DNA of 64,000 nucleotides from positions 23,331,270 to 23,395,269 of the forward strand of contig JASEVX010000001.1 of assembly GCA_031761405.1 (NCBI GenBank), read 5' to 3'. Source of the stretch: Serripes groenlandicus. Lineage: Eukaryota > Mollusca > Bivalvia > Cardiida > Cardiidae. Shown here one piece after another: positions 41,740 through 52,902 of this stretch. The notes beneath the pieces are model-generated. The model worked only from the letters and a program-made list of their open reading frames with translations, had not been told where the DNA came from and searched no databases. Every line of letters begins with the position of its first letter. Within the stretch, counting starts at the first letter, position 1. A program made the translations under genes and the position numbers.

Positions 41740-42564
41740 TCATATCCACTACTATGTATATTAATGTTATGTCTGCGACAGTCTGCCTCTGATGGGGAAC
41801 AGACTTCTGAACAAATTGGCAATTCATAGATCCGGGAATCTTATTTTAATCCATGCCATATATCACAAACAAACAAACCAACAATTAATCGTAAAAAACT
41901 ACCCCGTTCTCATCACATGGTTCTTGACTGTGATGCAGAAACCACGTTAGGCAATCAAGTGCATCATACGGATGGATTTTTATTGATAGACTAAAATACT
42001 GCATCTATTTGCATATCGGATCTATGAATATTCTCTAATTTATAATGTCAAGTCGAGTTCAGATTTATATTCCTTGAAATATTATCAATCGACATATAAT
42101 ATATGCAATTAAATAAATAATAACAGTCTATGTATGCTATACTTTGAAGCATTCAACAAAACAAAATATGGGAAAACCCAAGAGTGTGTAAACTGATTTC
42201 CTGTTTTGTTTAACCCTTTCCCACATTCTCATCATTCTTTTCAAATCAGGCCTATACTTTTGGACAAGAATATTTATAATTTGTTTACAATATACCCTAT
42301 AAGGAAAAGGAGCCCCATTCCCTGGAGGCATATTTTCGACGGATTGGTATAATTTATACAATCTTGGTAGAGTGTCCATCACCCAAGGAACATTTTGACT
42401 CTACACATATGAAAATCGATATGAATAACTTTTACAAACTTAGTAGATGCTCATCCAAGGAACATTTGTGCCATATTATTGTCAAATCGGTCCTATGCTT
42501 TTGGGCAAGAAGATTTTTAAGGTTTTACACTATATACATATAATAAGGGTCACCAAAGGAACAT

Positions 42565-42794
42565 TTAACCCTTTCCCTCATATAGGCGCTTTCTGACGCC
42601 TCTGCAGCAGACGGCTTTTTGAAAACATAGTGACAAAAGAAGAAATTGCACAAAACATGCAATTTCTCCTTTTGCCACAATGTTTTCCACTTTTTGTCAT
42701 AGGTTATCCATTCAATTATGTAGATTTTCTATGTTTTGACAAAATACGTTCAAAGTCGTCTTCTGCAGAATTGTCGTATGAGGGAAAGGGTTAA
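42565..42794 (+). mobile_element. TTAA MITE, intact
   Basis: TTAA both sides, hairpin GCAC-AAAAC-ATGC. It interrupts an old core-repeat fragment (GGGTCACCAAAGGAACAT continues to the right). Confidence 0.86.
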
Positions 42795-43169
42795 GCTTAT
42801 TTTTTATCAACCAGTACTTTTGGACAAGAATATTTATTTAATATTTACTATATATAAATAAAATATGTTAGTTTAGTGGATTGGAATCATTTAAACCAAC
42901 GTTGTGAAGGGTCGACCAAGTGACATTGGTGCCAAATTATTTTCAAATCAGGCAAGCACTTTTGCACAAGAAGGTTATTGAGATTGTTTCTTTCAGTTGA
43001 CAAGGTCTAGGAGGAGAAAGTTTTTGAAGTTGTCTGAAGGGTCATATGAACAAAGAGACAGACAGCAATGATGATGAAGGACAGTGGGCTAAAAACTTAG
43101 AAGAGCGCCACTATTTCTCCTTTTGCCACAATGTTTTCAAAAGTCATCAGAAAATGTCTGTATTTGTTA

Positions 43170-44097
43170 AACAAGAGGCCCATGAGGGCCTATGCTCTAC
43201 TGGTATGGTTCTTTGGTCATTTTCAATCCAGAGCATGTATGTATGGGGAAGATCGGATAGTAAATGGAGGCTCTTTTGTGTTCACAAGCTGTATTATAGC
43301 AATTTTTACAATTTCATGTGCCATAATCCAGTCTTGGCAGATCTGGCTGGTTTTCAAAAGGAACCAAGCTCTCATCAATATTTAACTACTATCTAAGTTT
43401 GGTGAAGATCAGATGGTAAATAGAGCCTCTATTGTGTTCACATGCTCAATTATAGCAATTTGAACAATTTCAAGGGCCATAATCCAGTCTTGCATGGGCG
43501 GATCTGGCTTGTTTATGAAAGGAATCGAGCTCTCATGGATATCTAACTACTGTATAAGTTTGGTTGAGATACAATCAAAAGTGAAGACTGTATCGTGTTA
43601 ACAAGCTCTTTTATAGCAATTCTGACCATTTCAAGGGCCATAATCCAGTCATGCATGGGCGGATCTGTATCGTGTTAACAAGCTCTTTTATAGCAATTTT
43701 GACCATTTCAAGGGCCATAATCCAGTCATGCATGGGCGGATCTGGCTGGTTTACGAAAGGAACCGAGCTCTCATGAATATCTAACTACTGTATAAGTTTG
43801 GTTGAGATACAATCAAAAGTGAAGACTGTATCGTGTTAACAAGCTCTTTTATAGCAATTTTGACCATTTCAAGGGCCATAATCCAGTCATGCATGGGCGT
43901 ATCTGGCTGGTTTTCGAAAGGAACCGAGCTCTCATGGATATCTAACTACTGTATAAGTTTGGTTGAGATACAATCAAAAGTAAAGACTGTATCGTGTTAA
44001 CAAGAAATTGTTTACGGACGGACGCACGGACGCACGCACGCACGACGGACAAATCGCCACGACATAAGCCCTTCTGGCCTTTGGCCAGTAGAGCTAA
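43170..44097 (+). mobile_element. Hairpin-ended element (GCTCTACTG subfamily) with a 163-bp tandem core
   Basis: Starts AACAAGAGGCCCATGAGGGC, 5' block GCTCTACTGG; ends CTTCTGGCCTTTGGCCAGTA then GAGCTAA. Units contain AACCGAGCTCTCATGGATAT; one unit is partly duplicated at 43.6-43.74 kb. The paralogous stretch at 38420-38540 lacks it. Confidence 0.84.
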
Positions 44098-44500
44098 AAA
44101 AAGGTTAAAACCCATGTACACACATTCCCCCATCCAGTGAACATAAGTGAAATCTGATGCATGCTATGAACAAAGAGACAGACAGCAATGATGATGGAGG
44201 ACAGTGGGCTAAAAACTTACAAGAACCCCACAAGCTAACAACAACACTCATCTGCCTTTTTTTAAGTTGAAAAAAGGGGCATTACTTAACCCTTTCCCTC
44301 ATACGACAATTCTGCAGCAGATGACTTTGAACGTATTTTGTCAAAACATGGGAAATCTCCATAATTTAATGGATAACCTATGACAAAAAGTGGAAAACAT
44401 TGTAGCAAAAGGAGAAATTGCACGTTTTGTGCAATTTCTTCTTTTGTCACTATGTTTTCTAAAAGCCGTCTGCTGCAGAGGCATCAGAAAGCGTCTATAC

Positions 44501-46262
44501 AGGGGCGGATCCAGCGGGGGGGTCCGGGGGGGTCAGACCCCCCCCTGGAATGGCTAGGACCCCCCCTGGAAAAAAAAAAAAAAAAAAAAAAAAGGAAAAA
44601 AAACATAATTTGTTCATAAAAATACTAAAAAAACTTAAAACAAACACACAAACAAGAGGGCCATGATGGCCCTGGATCGCTCACCTGATCTATAGGATTC
44701 ATAATATGAAGCATGTAGATTTTAAGGTACAACTAAGGAAAACAACCTCTGCCCCCTGCATGGTGGCCATGTTTTCAACAGATCAGAATTATTTGTGGAG
44801 GGTGCCCCAAAGAACATTTGTTCAAAATAATTTTCAAATTGAGCCAGCACTTTTGGACAAGAAGATTTTTTAAGATTTGGCAATTTTCCCCTTTTCTGAT
44901 GCCGCAGCAACCAAAGTTCTACTTGAAATAAATTCTTTGAACAATTTTGAAAGGGGACCACCTAAGGACCATCCTGTGAAGTAATTTTGAAATCTGGCTA
45001 GTATTTCTGGACAAGATTTTTTTTAACAATGCACAAATAAGGAAAACAAGCCCCGCCCCCTTGCAGCCATGTTTTTCAACGGATTGAAAATATTTGAACA
45101 ATCTTGGTAGAGGGTGCCTTACGAAACATTTGTGCAAATTAATTTCCAAATCGGGCCAAGCACTTTTGTACAAGAAGATTTTTTAAGATTTGGCAATTTA
45201 CCTCTTTTCTGATGCCGCAGCAACCAAAATTGTACTTCGAATTAAATTCTTTGAACAACTTTGAAAGGGGACCACCTAAGGACCATTCCTGTGAAGTTAT
45301 TTTGAAATCTGGCCAGTACTTTTGGACAAGAAGATTTTTAAAGTTTTAGCAATGTACATATAAGGAAAACAAGCCCCGCCCCGTTGCGGCCATGTTTTTC
45401 AACGGATCGGAAATAATTAAACAATCTTCATAGAGGGTGCCCTTAGGAACATAAATTTTGTGCAAAATAATTTTTAAATCGGGCCAGTACCTTTGGACAA
45501 GAAGTTTTTGTAAGATTTGGCAATTTTCCCATTTTCTAATGCCGCAGCAACCAAAGCTCTACTTGGAATTAAATTCTTTGAACAACATTGAAAGGGGACC
45601 ACCTTAGGACCATTTCTGTGAAGTTATTTTGAAATCTGGCCAGTACTTTTGAACAAGAAGATTTTTAAAGTTTTAACAATGCACATATAAGGAAAACAAG
45701 CCCCACCTGCTTGCGGCCATGTTTTTCAACGGATCGAAAATATTTGAACAAGCTTGGTAGAGGGTGCCCTAAGGAACATTTGTGCAAAATAATTTTCAAA
45801 TCGGGCCAGCACATTTGGACAAGAAGATTTTTTAAGATTTGGCAATTTTCCCCTTTTCTGATGCCGCAACAGCCAAAGTTCTACTTGGAATGAAATTCTT
45901 TGAACAATTTTGAAAGGGGACCACCTAAGGACCATTCCTGTGAAGTTATTTTGAAATCTGTCTATTGGTTTAGTAGAAGAAGTCATTTGTAGGAAATTGT
46001 TAACAGACGGACGGACGGACAGACGACGACGACGGACGCCGGACATTCAGTGATCACAAAAGCTCACCTTGCACTTCGTGCATAGGTGAGCTAAAAACAG
46101 ATCTATGTAAGTGGAGACCTCCTCGTGGTTAGAACCTGTAACGTTTGTTAAAACAGATACAAACGGCTAACATCTGCTTGAATGTGGAAAGGGATTGTAT
46201 TTCTGTAATTTTGTGGGCAAAAGTTGGACCCCCCCTGGAGAAAAATCCTGGATCCGCCCCTG
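44501..46262. mobile_element. hAT-like TIR element inside a TTAA MITE
   Basis: Terminal inverted repeats CAGGGGCGGATCCAGCGGGG and the reverse complement ending GGATCCGCCCCTG. The MITE sequence TCTATA is duplicated on both sides (6 bp). CAGGGGCGGATCCAG ends are a familiar hAT form. No transposase; its interior is mostly another insert. Confidence 0.82.
44651..46094 (+). mobile_element. Innermost hairpin-ended element (GCTCACC ends, type C core)
   Basis: Starts AACAAGAGGGCCATGATGGC; ends CTCACCTTGCACTTCGTGCA then TAGGTGAGCTAA. Core of four units of about 318 bp with GATGCCGCAGCAACC at 44900, 45218, 45539, 45857. Same ends as types A and B but unrelated core. Confidence 0.86.
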
Positions 46263-46461
46263 TCTATATGAGGGAAAGGGTTAACAATTATTAAAGCCAG
46301 AGTTATGTGTCTTGGTATAGACATGGGTTTTGTTCCTAGGAACATTTGAAAATGTTGAACTGTTTTTTAGTAAAGTAAAGTTACAGATTTGCGACGACGC
46401 AGACCCTAACCAAACTTTTTTTCTTTGTAAAACAGACAATCTAAAAATCAACAATTTATTT

Positions 46462-46515
46462 ATTGATTGGGGTTTAACGCCGTTTTTAACAATTTCTCAG
46501 TCATATCACGGCTGT
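46462..46515 (-). mobile_element. SINE family 1 tail fragment
   Basis: ATTGATTGGGGTTTAACGCC then CAATTTCTCAGTCATATCAC; cut off 40 bp before the TTAA MITE at 46553. Confidence 0.62.
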
Positions 46516-46552
46516 GATCATCAAACTGCGCAAAATGAGAAATTTCACCTTT

Positions 46553-46782
46553 TTAACCCTTTCCCTCATACGACAATTCTGCAGCAGACGACTACGAACA
46601 TATTTTGTCAACAATTAGAAATTCTCTATAATTGAATGGATAACCTATGACTAAAAGTAGAAAACATTGTGGCAAAAGGAGAAATTGCTTGTTTTGAGCA
46701 ATTTCTTCTTTTGTCACTATGTTTTCAAAAAGCCGTCTGCTGCAGAGGCGTCAGAAAGCATCTATATGAGGGAAAGGGTTAA
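46553..46782 (-). mobile_element. TTAA MITE, intact
   Basis: TTAA both sides, hairpin GCTT-GTTTT-GAGC. It lies just right of a truncated SINE tail (46462-46515). Confidence 0.86.
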
Positions 46783-47660
46783 ACAGTCTTTTGAGCTGTG
46801 TAAATTAAAACCTTGTTTCTAATTTTCATGATATATAAAACAATGTTTTACCCATGTCTACATGATGCGTTCAAAAGCCGTTCAAAGCAGATGACTCTAA
46901 AAATATATTGTCAAATTAAAATGATAACTGATAATTCCACCAAAACAATAAATTGTCAATATTGTTTGAGAATCCTTTCAAGTGTATTTCATTTAACCAC
47001 TATAAATAACAATGAACTGTAATGTGTAAGAAGTTTCATGATAAATACTATTATACACATCATATCCTGCAACTTATAAGTTATGTTGTTTAAACACCAC
47101 TACATGTACTAATACATCTTAAAAAATACACTTCTTACTTGCTTATGTTTGGCTTTTTCAGAGGAAACAAAACATGCTTCTGTTCAGACACAAACTACCC
47201 TGGACAGACATACTGACATCCAATGATCCAGGACTTTGTAATCTAATTTTGGTGAGTGTTAATTAGATGTCATGTAAATAATTCTGTGAATATCAATTAC
47301 ACTGTTAACCCTTTCCCACATATAGAGGCTTTCTAACACCTGAACATCAGACGACTTTTTAAAAAACATTGTGGCAAAAGAAAAAATTGCACTTAATGAG
47401 CAATTTCTTCTTTTGTCCCTATGTTTTTAACTTTTTGTTATTAATAGTTTTACATCATTTTCCTTATCTTAACAGAGATTTATTCAAAGACATCTGCTGA
47501 TTTCTTGAATGTTGGAAAGGGGGGTTAACTTCTACAGACACTATTACTTATTGACCTCTACACAGGTCATTATGTGTATAACACGACATATGTGTAATTT
47601 AATCTCTCTCCAGTCTCCTTCCCCAACTTGGGGGCACAATTTAATGTCAATCTAACAAAA

Positions 47661-47943
47661 GATGATTAATTGATTGTTTTGTGTTTTACGCCACTTTTAA
47701 TAATTTTTCAGTTATATCTCAGCATTTCCTTGGTAAGTTACTAAATGTAGTACATTTGTACTACTGGTTGATTTATCCTGACACCAGCCAGTCAGCCGTA
47801 ATGCTAATCCTGCAATCTTTAGCGCCAAGGAGGGCAGCCATTACTGCCATTTTTAAAGTCTTTGGTATGACCTGGCTGGGGATGGAACCCACTACCTCCC
47901 TCATCCGGGGTGGACACTCTACCACTACACCTTCTAGGCGGTA
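47661..47943 (-). mobile_element. SINE family 2, full-length copy
   Basis: Minus strand: head AGGTGTAGTGGTAGAGTGTC (A box), GTGGGTTCCATCCCC (B box), body, tail CGTAAAACACAAAACAATCA. Abuts the AACAAG start at 47949. Confidence 0.76.
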
Positions 47944-47948
47944 AAATA

Positions 47949-48280
47949 AACAAGAGGGCCATGATGGCCCTAGATCGCTCACCTGAGATATGCAATTTAT
48001 GAGTGTTGAAAAGATTTTCCTTCAATTTGGCCTTGTGACCTAGTTTTTGACCTAACATTGATCAAACTTGGCCTACATATCATCAAGACAAACATTCTGA
48101 CAAAGTTTCAATATTTTCAAGTTAAAAATGCGTGTTAACAAGATTTTCCTTCAATTAGACCTAGTGACCCAAAATGTTGTCCCAATATGACTTGTGTTCA
48201 AACTTGGCCTAGATATCATTTAGACAAAAATTCTGAAAATGATTTCAAGCTGCTGAAGAAAAAAAGTGCTGCCTTTAGAC
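47949..48280 (+). mobile_element. Hairpin-ended element (GCTCACC ends, type B core), 3' truncated
   Basis: Starts AACAAGAGGGCCATGATGGC, two type B units, then runs into an old MITE without a 3' hairpin. Its start abuts the head of a SINE at 47661-47943. Confidence 0.72.
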
Positions 48281-48506
48281 TTCTTTAACCCCACCCACCC
48301 TTTCCAACATACAGATTCTTTCTGGCACCTCTACAGCTGATGACTTTTGCCACAATGTTTTTAACTCTATAATATTCCGTAATCATACCTTCATTTATAG
48401 AAATTGTCCATGTTTTTGCTTACATATTTTCAATGTCATCTGCTGAAAATGTGTTGTATGTGGGAAAGGGAACTTATTGCTTTCCCAGCAAAACTTAATA
48501 TGCCTT

Positions 48507-48736
48507 TTAACCCTTTCCCTCATATAAACGCTTTCGGACGCCTCTGCAGCAGACAGCTTTTTGAAAACATAGTGACAAAAGAAGAAATTGCACAAAACGT
48601 GCAATTTCTCCTTTTGCCACAATGTTTTCCACTTTTAGTCATAGGTTATCCATTCAATTATGGAGATTTTCTATGTTTTGACAAAATACGCCCAAAGTCG
48701 TCTGCTGCAGAATTGTCGTATGAGGGAAAGGGTTAA
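48507..48736 (+). mobile_element. TTAA MITE, intact
   Basis: TTAA both sides, hairpin GCAC-AAAAC-GTGC. An older copy of the CCAACATA/TATGTGGG subfamily lies just left (about 48295-48472). Confidence 0.87.
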
Positions 48737-48739
48737 GTG

Positions 48740-49380
48740 CAACATGTCCTATCCCTAGGGGCCAAGGTTGCTTTTCAAACTAATTTGAACACAGTTTGTA
48801 GAGTCTCTTTAGGAGCATTATCTTGAAATGAGACAAGCACTTTGACAGTTTTGTCATTTGCTCCTTTTCTGATGCCCCTCTTTTTTGGTTTGCTACGAAT
48901 CAAAATGGCTCGGAACACTTTTTGTAGACAATCGGACATCTGAGGAACATTTCTGCTATTTCATATTAGAACCAGACCAGCACTTTCAGATATGAAGAAT
49001 TTCAAAATGTTGTCATTTTACCTCCTTTCTGATGCTGCCTGGCAGAAATGTTTTAATCAATCAAATTCAATATGACTTGCACAATTTTAGTAGAGGGTCA
49101 CCTAGGGAACATTTGGCCTAGTGGCGTGGTTACTGACCCAACACAACCCATATATATTTATGATCTTTTCCTTGATATCATCAAGACGTCTACATTTTGA
49201 CAAAGTTTCATTCACCATGCTCCAATAAAAAGAAAAAAATGCTTCAAGAGTGTTTACTAGTCCTTTTTTTCCTTAAATTTGACCTATTGACCTAGTTTTT
49301 GACCAAACATGACCCAATTCTGATCTAAGCCTATATATTATCGAGACAAACATACCATCATAGCTGATTCAAAAAGATGG
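48740..49380. repeat. Degenerate core repeats (types B and C)
   Basis: GATGCTGCCTGGCAG, AGAGGGTCACCTAGGGAACA and GACCTAGTTTTTGACC-like stretches without ends. Similar debris continues at 49670-49850 to a worn 3' end (GCTGACCTTGAGTACCATGG). Confidence 0.55.
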
Positions 49381-49406
49381 CCCCCAAAGTGTCCAACAGA
49401 TAGTTC

Positions 49407-49661
49407 TTAACCCTTTCCCTCATAAATGATATAGACGCTTTCTGACGCCTCTGCAGCATTGACGCCTCTGCAGCAGACAGCTTTTGGAAAAAATAGTGAC
49501 AAAAGAAGAAATTGCACAAATCGTGCAATTTCTCCTTTTGCCACAATGTTTTCCACTTTTTGTCATAGGTTATCCATTCAATTATGGAGATTTTCTATTT
49601 TTTGACAAAATACGTTCAAAGTCGTCTGCTGCAGAATTGTCATAATTATGAGGGAAAGGGA
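49407..49661 (+). mobile_element. TTAA MITE with a small internal duplication
   Basis: Left TTAA kept; the block GACGCCTCTGCAGCA is repeated in tandem near the left end, and both tips carry extra bases. Right TTAA lost. Confidence 0.82.
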
Positions 49662-50215
49662 AAACTGGTCTAATGACCTAACTTTTGATCCAACATGACC
49701 TTTATGTGACTTGGTCTAGATATCATCAAGACAAACAAACTGATTAAGTTTGATGAGGATTAGATAAAAACTGTGGCCTCGATATTGTCACCAAGCAAAT
49801 TGTTGGTGATGGACAAAGGGTGATCACAATAGCTGACCTTGAGTACCATGGTTCTGCATCATAAGATATTCATGTTTAATACTTAATGATGTTATTCAAT
49901 ATATATATCAAGAAAAAATTGAGCGTTGGCAATACAGTTTTCCTATATTTGGCCTAGATACTTATATTTTTTTTGTTAAGGGTAATCAATCAAATGGTTT
50001 TAATTATTTATTTCTGATGATTTGCAGTTTAATTTTATTGTTTATTGGTCGATTGATTAAATATTATATGATATTGTTATGTAATTGCTTTACCTTTAAA
50101 TTCAGAGTTCAGTTTTATTTGCAATTGAAATGCTTCGGGAGCGAATCATGGCCAATGACCAGTCGATCATATATCTATCTATCTAGTATCTTTTTATTCC
50201 AGTTCAGAGACTGAG

Positions 50216-50480
50216 GATTGATTGACTGATTGGTGTTTAACGCCACTTTCAACAATTGTTCAGTTACATCACAACTTTTCCTTGGTAAGTTACCAGTACT
50301 ACTGGTCCATTTATCCTGACACCAGTCAGTCAGTCGCTATGCTAACCCCGCAACCCTGAGTGCAAAGGAGGGCAGCCACTACTACCATTTTTAAAATCTT
50401 TGGTATGATCCAACCGGGGATCGAACCAATGATCTCCCGCACATGAGGCAGATGCTCTACCATTACACCACCGAAACTGA
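50216..50480 (-). mobile_element. SINE family 2, full-length copy
   Basis: Minus strand: GGTGGTGTAATGGTAGAGCA (A box), CATTGGTTCGATCCCCGG (B box), then body and tail GGCGTTAAACACCAATCAGT. Clearest tRNA-like head of family 2. Confidence 0.8.
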
Positions 50481-51058
50481 GGAACTAGGGGCAATATTCA
50501 TGGTTTTTTGTTGTTGTAAATATGTAGCATAGATCTATTGATATATTACACAATTTTGCAATTTTTGTTGTTTCCTGTATTAACATTTCACTGTCAATAG
50601 CTTTTGAATAAGGGATTCAAATACAAAAGTACACATTAAATTACCTAGGGAAAATTCTGTTGAAATTCTTAATGCCATTTTGCTGAAGAGCTCTGCCAAA
50701 GAATTATGTTTAAAATTTAAAACTATTCTCTTTTTTTCTATTTCTCTTTTTTTCTATTTCTAACTTCCGCACTAGATGTCTTTCTTTACAAAGTCAAATG
50801 ATTAGCACAGGTTATGACCCTTTCTTCATGTACATGTTGTGATCTTTTAGTGCACAACCATCTTACCTTTATTTCATTAAAACAACATTAAAATTTTAAA
50901 AGTGAAGCCAAAACAAAATTTTTAGGTAAAAGAAAATACAGGCCATATGTGACAGCATTTGTTCCAAACTGCAATATTACCACTGCAATATCTTACCAGG
51001 ACACTTCATACATGATACAGCTTGAGACGACTTCGTACCACATATAGATCATAACGTA

Positions 51059-51321
51059 ATATATATGAGCTGTCCACGAAAAAAAAGAAGACATTATGGA
51101 CTCTGCATTATGTATTGATCCAGATAGGCCTGCGCAGGCTAATCAGGGCCGATGTCATCTGAGGCGGACCCGGATACAGGAATGATTCCTGAAACAGAAA
51201 ATCCACAGGAGGCAAAAAGTGTCTGTCCGTGTTAGCCTGCGCCGCATGCTTAGGCTGATCCAGGTCGATAATTTACGCAGAGTTTATAATGTTGGTTTTC
51301 TGGTGGAACGGCTCATATATT
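51059..51321. mobile_element. TIR MITE (TATATGAGC ends)
   Basis: Left ATATATGAGCTGTCCACGAA, right GGTGGAACGGCTCATATAT. Interior GC-rich: GCCTGCGCAGGCTAATCAGG against TTAGCCTGCGCCGCATGC. Resembles a MITE type I associate with bivalves. Confidence 0.75.
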
Positions 51322-52902
51322 TGTTATAATGAATGACAAGGATTATATTTATTCAATTTATACTCGATATCGGGTTTTATAATGTTATTTTAGTTTATGC
51401 ACATTATGAAATCATTGTATAAGTTGTTGTATTTATCTATTTTTCATTAGTTTTGTGTCTTCTCTTACAATAAAACCTTTCCCAATTTCGCTATTTAAAA
51501 CTCTGCAAGAAATGGGAAAATAGTGTGGCAATATGAGAATTTGCTAATTATGAGCAATTTCTCCTTTTTCTACAATGATTTCAAAAGTCTGTAATTTATT
51601 AATGTGCATTTTATTTTTCATCATTATAATATATAGTTATGTTTATTCTCTTCCCACAATAATTTCAATAGTATCTTGTGCATTTTATTTTTATCATCAT
51701 ATATTCATGATTGACCGACAAGGATAAATACTTTTTTCATTCTTTTATATATTATACATAATACTTAATCATATATGATAAATATAGATCAAGATTCATA
51801 AAGTTAAAAGTGTCAATCGTTTTCACATCATTTTAAACTACTATTGGCACCTCTATAATGACCCAATTAGCATGTACTTCTAGAAATTTCTTAAGCCTAT
51901 AATTTGGTACGAAGTCTCAAAGAATGGTATGAAATTGCAGTGGTACGATATTGTGGTGATACAAAGTCTCCGACATCCCTTTCCAACCAACGCCTCTGCA
52001 GTCTTTAGAAAACATTTTGGCAAAAGAAGAAATTGCTCATTATCATAAGTTTTCAACTTTATTCAATAATTGTTCTTTCATTTACAGTTTCAATACTTTT
52101 TACTCAATATTTTAAATGTCGTCTGCTGCAGATTTTCTGCATGTGGGAAAGCGTTAATGTTAGTTTGAGATATTTAATACCTTCTCATTTCAATTCCAGT
52201 ATAAAGTATAGTGCATTTAGTATGAATTGAAATAAATCTTTTTAACATAGATTGAAGACAAATAAGATGGATTAAAGGTAGACTGGTGCATTATTTTTAG
52301 CATTTTTTACAATTTAAGTCTTAAGGTTACTGAAACTGGGCAGTCAAGTATATATTTAAAGACTTTCAGTTTTCTTGCAGACTGACACATCACATAAAAA
52401 TGTGAAATCCAGGAACTGTCAAATGAATGGGACTGGTGTATCATTTCCATGGTCTGTCTTAACGTGTTACCAGCTAGATTAATCACTGAGCAATGATAAC
52501 ACAGTCAATAAGACCAGAAAGAAACGAAAGAAACGAAATCAGAGGTCTGCCTAATTTAGGTCTTTGAGTCTGGCACAATGTAAACAAAACCTAGACCAAG
52601 GGTAGGCCAAAAGGCCAGTTGTCATATGTTTAAAAGCAACTTTTTATTAAGATATCTGGCAATATAACAACACTATTATACCTTACTATTTTGTTGTTCT
52701 GCTATCAAACAAAATATGATTAAATCCGTAAAGAGTATAAATATTATGGTTCTGTCTTTTTGGTCTGCTCCAGACAGTTGCCCTTTGACCTGAAATTGAC
52801 ACACTTGATTTGTAGTTCTTAAATGAGTGATCTTTTTCGGTAATCGAAGCTTTAGAAAATGGCATGGTAATATTGTAAAACATGTTGTATACTAGCGCAT
52901 TT

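Larger units (their letters stand above)
41050..43080. repeat. Scattered core fragments between MITEs
   Basis: Pieces such as GGGTCACCCAAGTGACATTG (41050-41200, 42900-43040) and AAGGAACATTTGTGCCA (42400-42560). The phrase AACAAAGAGACAGACAGCAA occurs near 41190, 43050 and 44168, showing local duplications. Confidence 0.5.
44286..46284 (-). mobile_element. TTAA MITE split by a hAT-like element
   Basis: Left part 44286-44500 carries all internal blocks to AAAGCGTCTATA. Right part 46263-46284 reads TCTATATGAGGGAAAGGGTTAA. TTAA both sides. Second layer of a four-layer nest. Confidence 0.88.
44219..46444 (+). mobile_element. Outermost hairpin-ended element of a four-layer nest
   Basis: Start ACAAGAACCCCACAAGCTAA with 5' block CACTCATCTG; end AAACAGACAATCTAA. 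Flanking parts align with the copies at 12745 and 14289 (GCATTACT / AATTATTAAAGCCAGAG). A TTAA MITE interrupts it. Confidence 0.66.
3906..52158. repeat. Further decayed TTAA MITE copies (list)
   Basis: This is a list, not one element. Recognisable but diverged copies, identified by GCAGCAGAC/GTCTGCTGC blocks, the AAATTGCTC-type hairpin and CCCACATA/TATGTGGG tips, lie near 3906-4108, 4200-4400, 4626-4679, 7198-7417, 17046-17265, 17715-17935, 19170-19395, 20930-21112, 21420-21500, 22835-22900, 23035-23222, 24596-24980, 25584-25752, 30838-31067, 37541-37762, 38112-38330, 38340-38480, 40880-41060, 41230-41437, 47305-47527, 48295-48472, 51470-51600 and 51975-52158. Most belong to an older subfamily. 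Confidence 0.6.
49855..52902. other. Upstream flank, no gene seen
   Basis: Apart from the SINE at 50216, the MITE at 51059 and old MITE debris near 51.5 and 52.0 kb, I see AT-rich sequence without coding signal. Confidence 0.5.

Noticed and set aside
44380..44619. Plus-strand frame ending in a lysine run
   Set aside because: Crosses a MITE, the hAT-like terminus and a poly-A run; not a gene.
47773..48058. Minus-strand frames with protein-like sequence
   Set aside because: They are translations of a tRNA-derived SINE head and body, and the like is seen at 35392 and 60234.
48404..48736. 110-residue plus-strand open frame
   Set aside because: It translates a TTAA MITE; the same peptide pattern ([20 protein letters not shown]) recurs wherever the MITE is intact.
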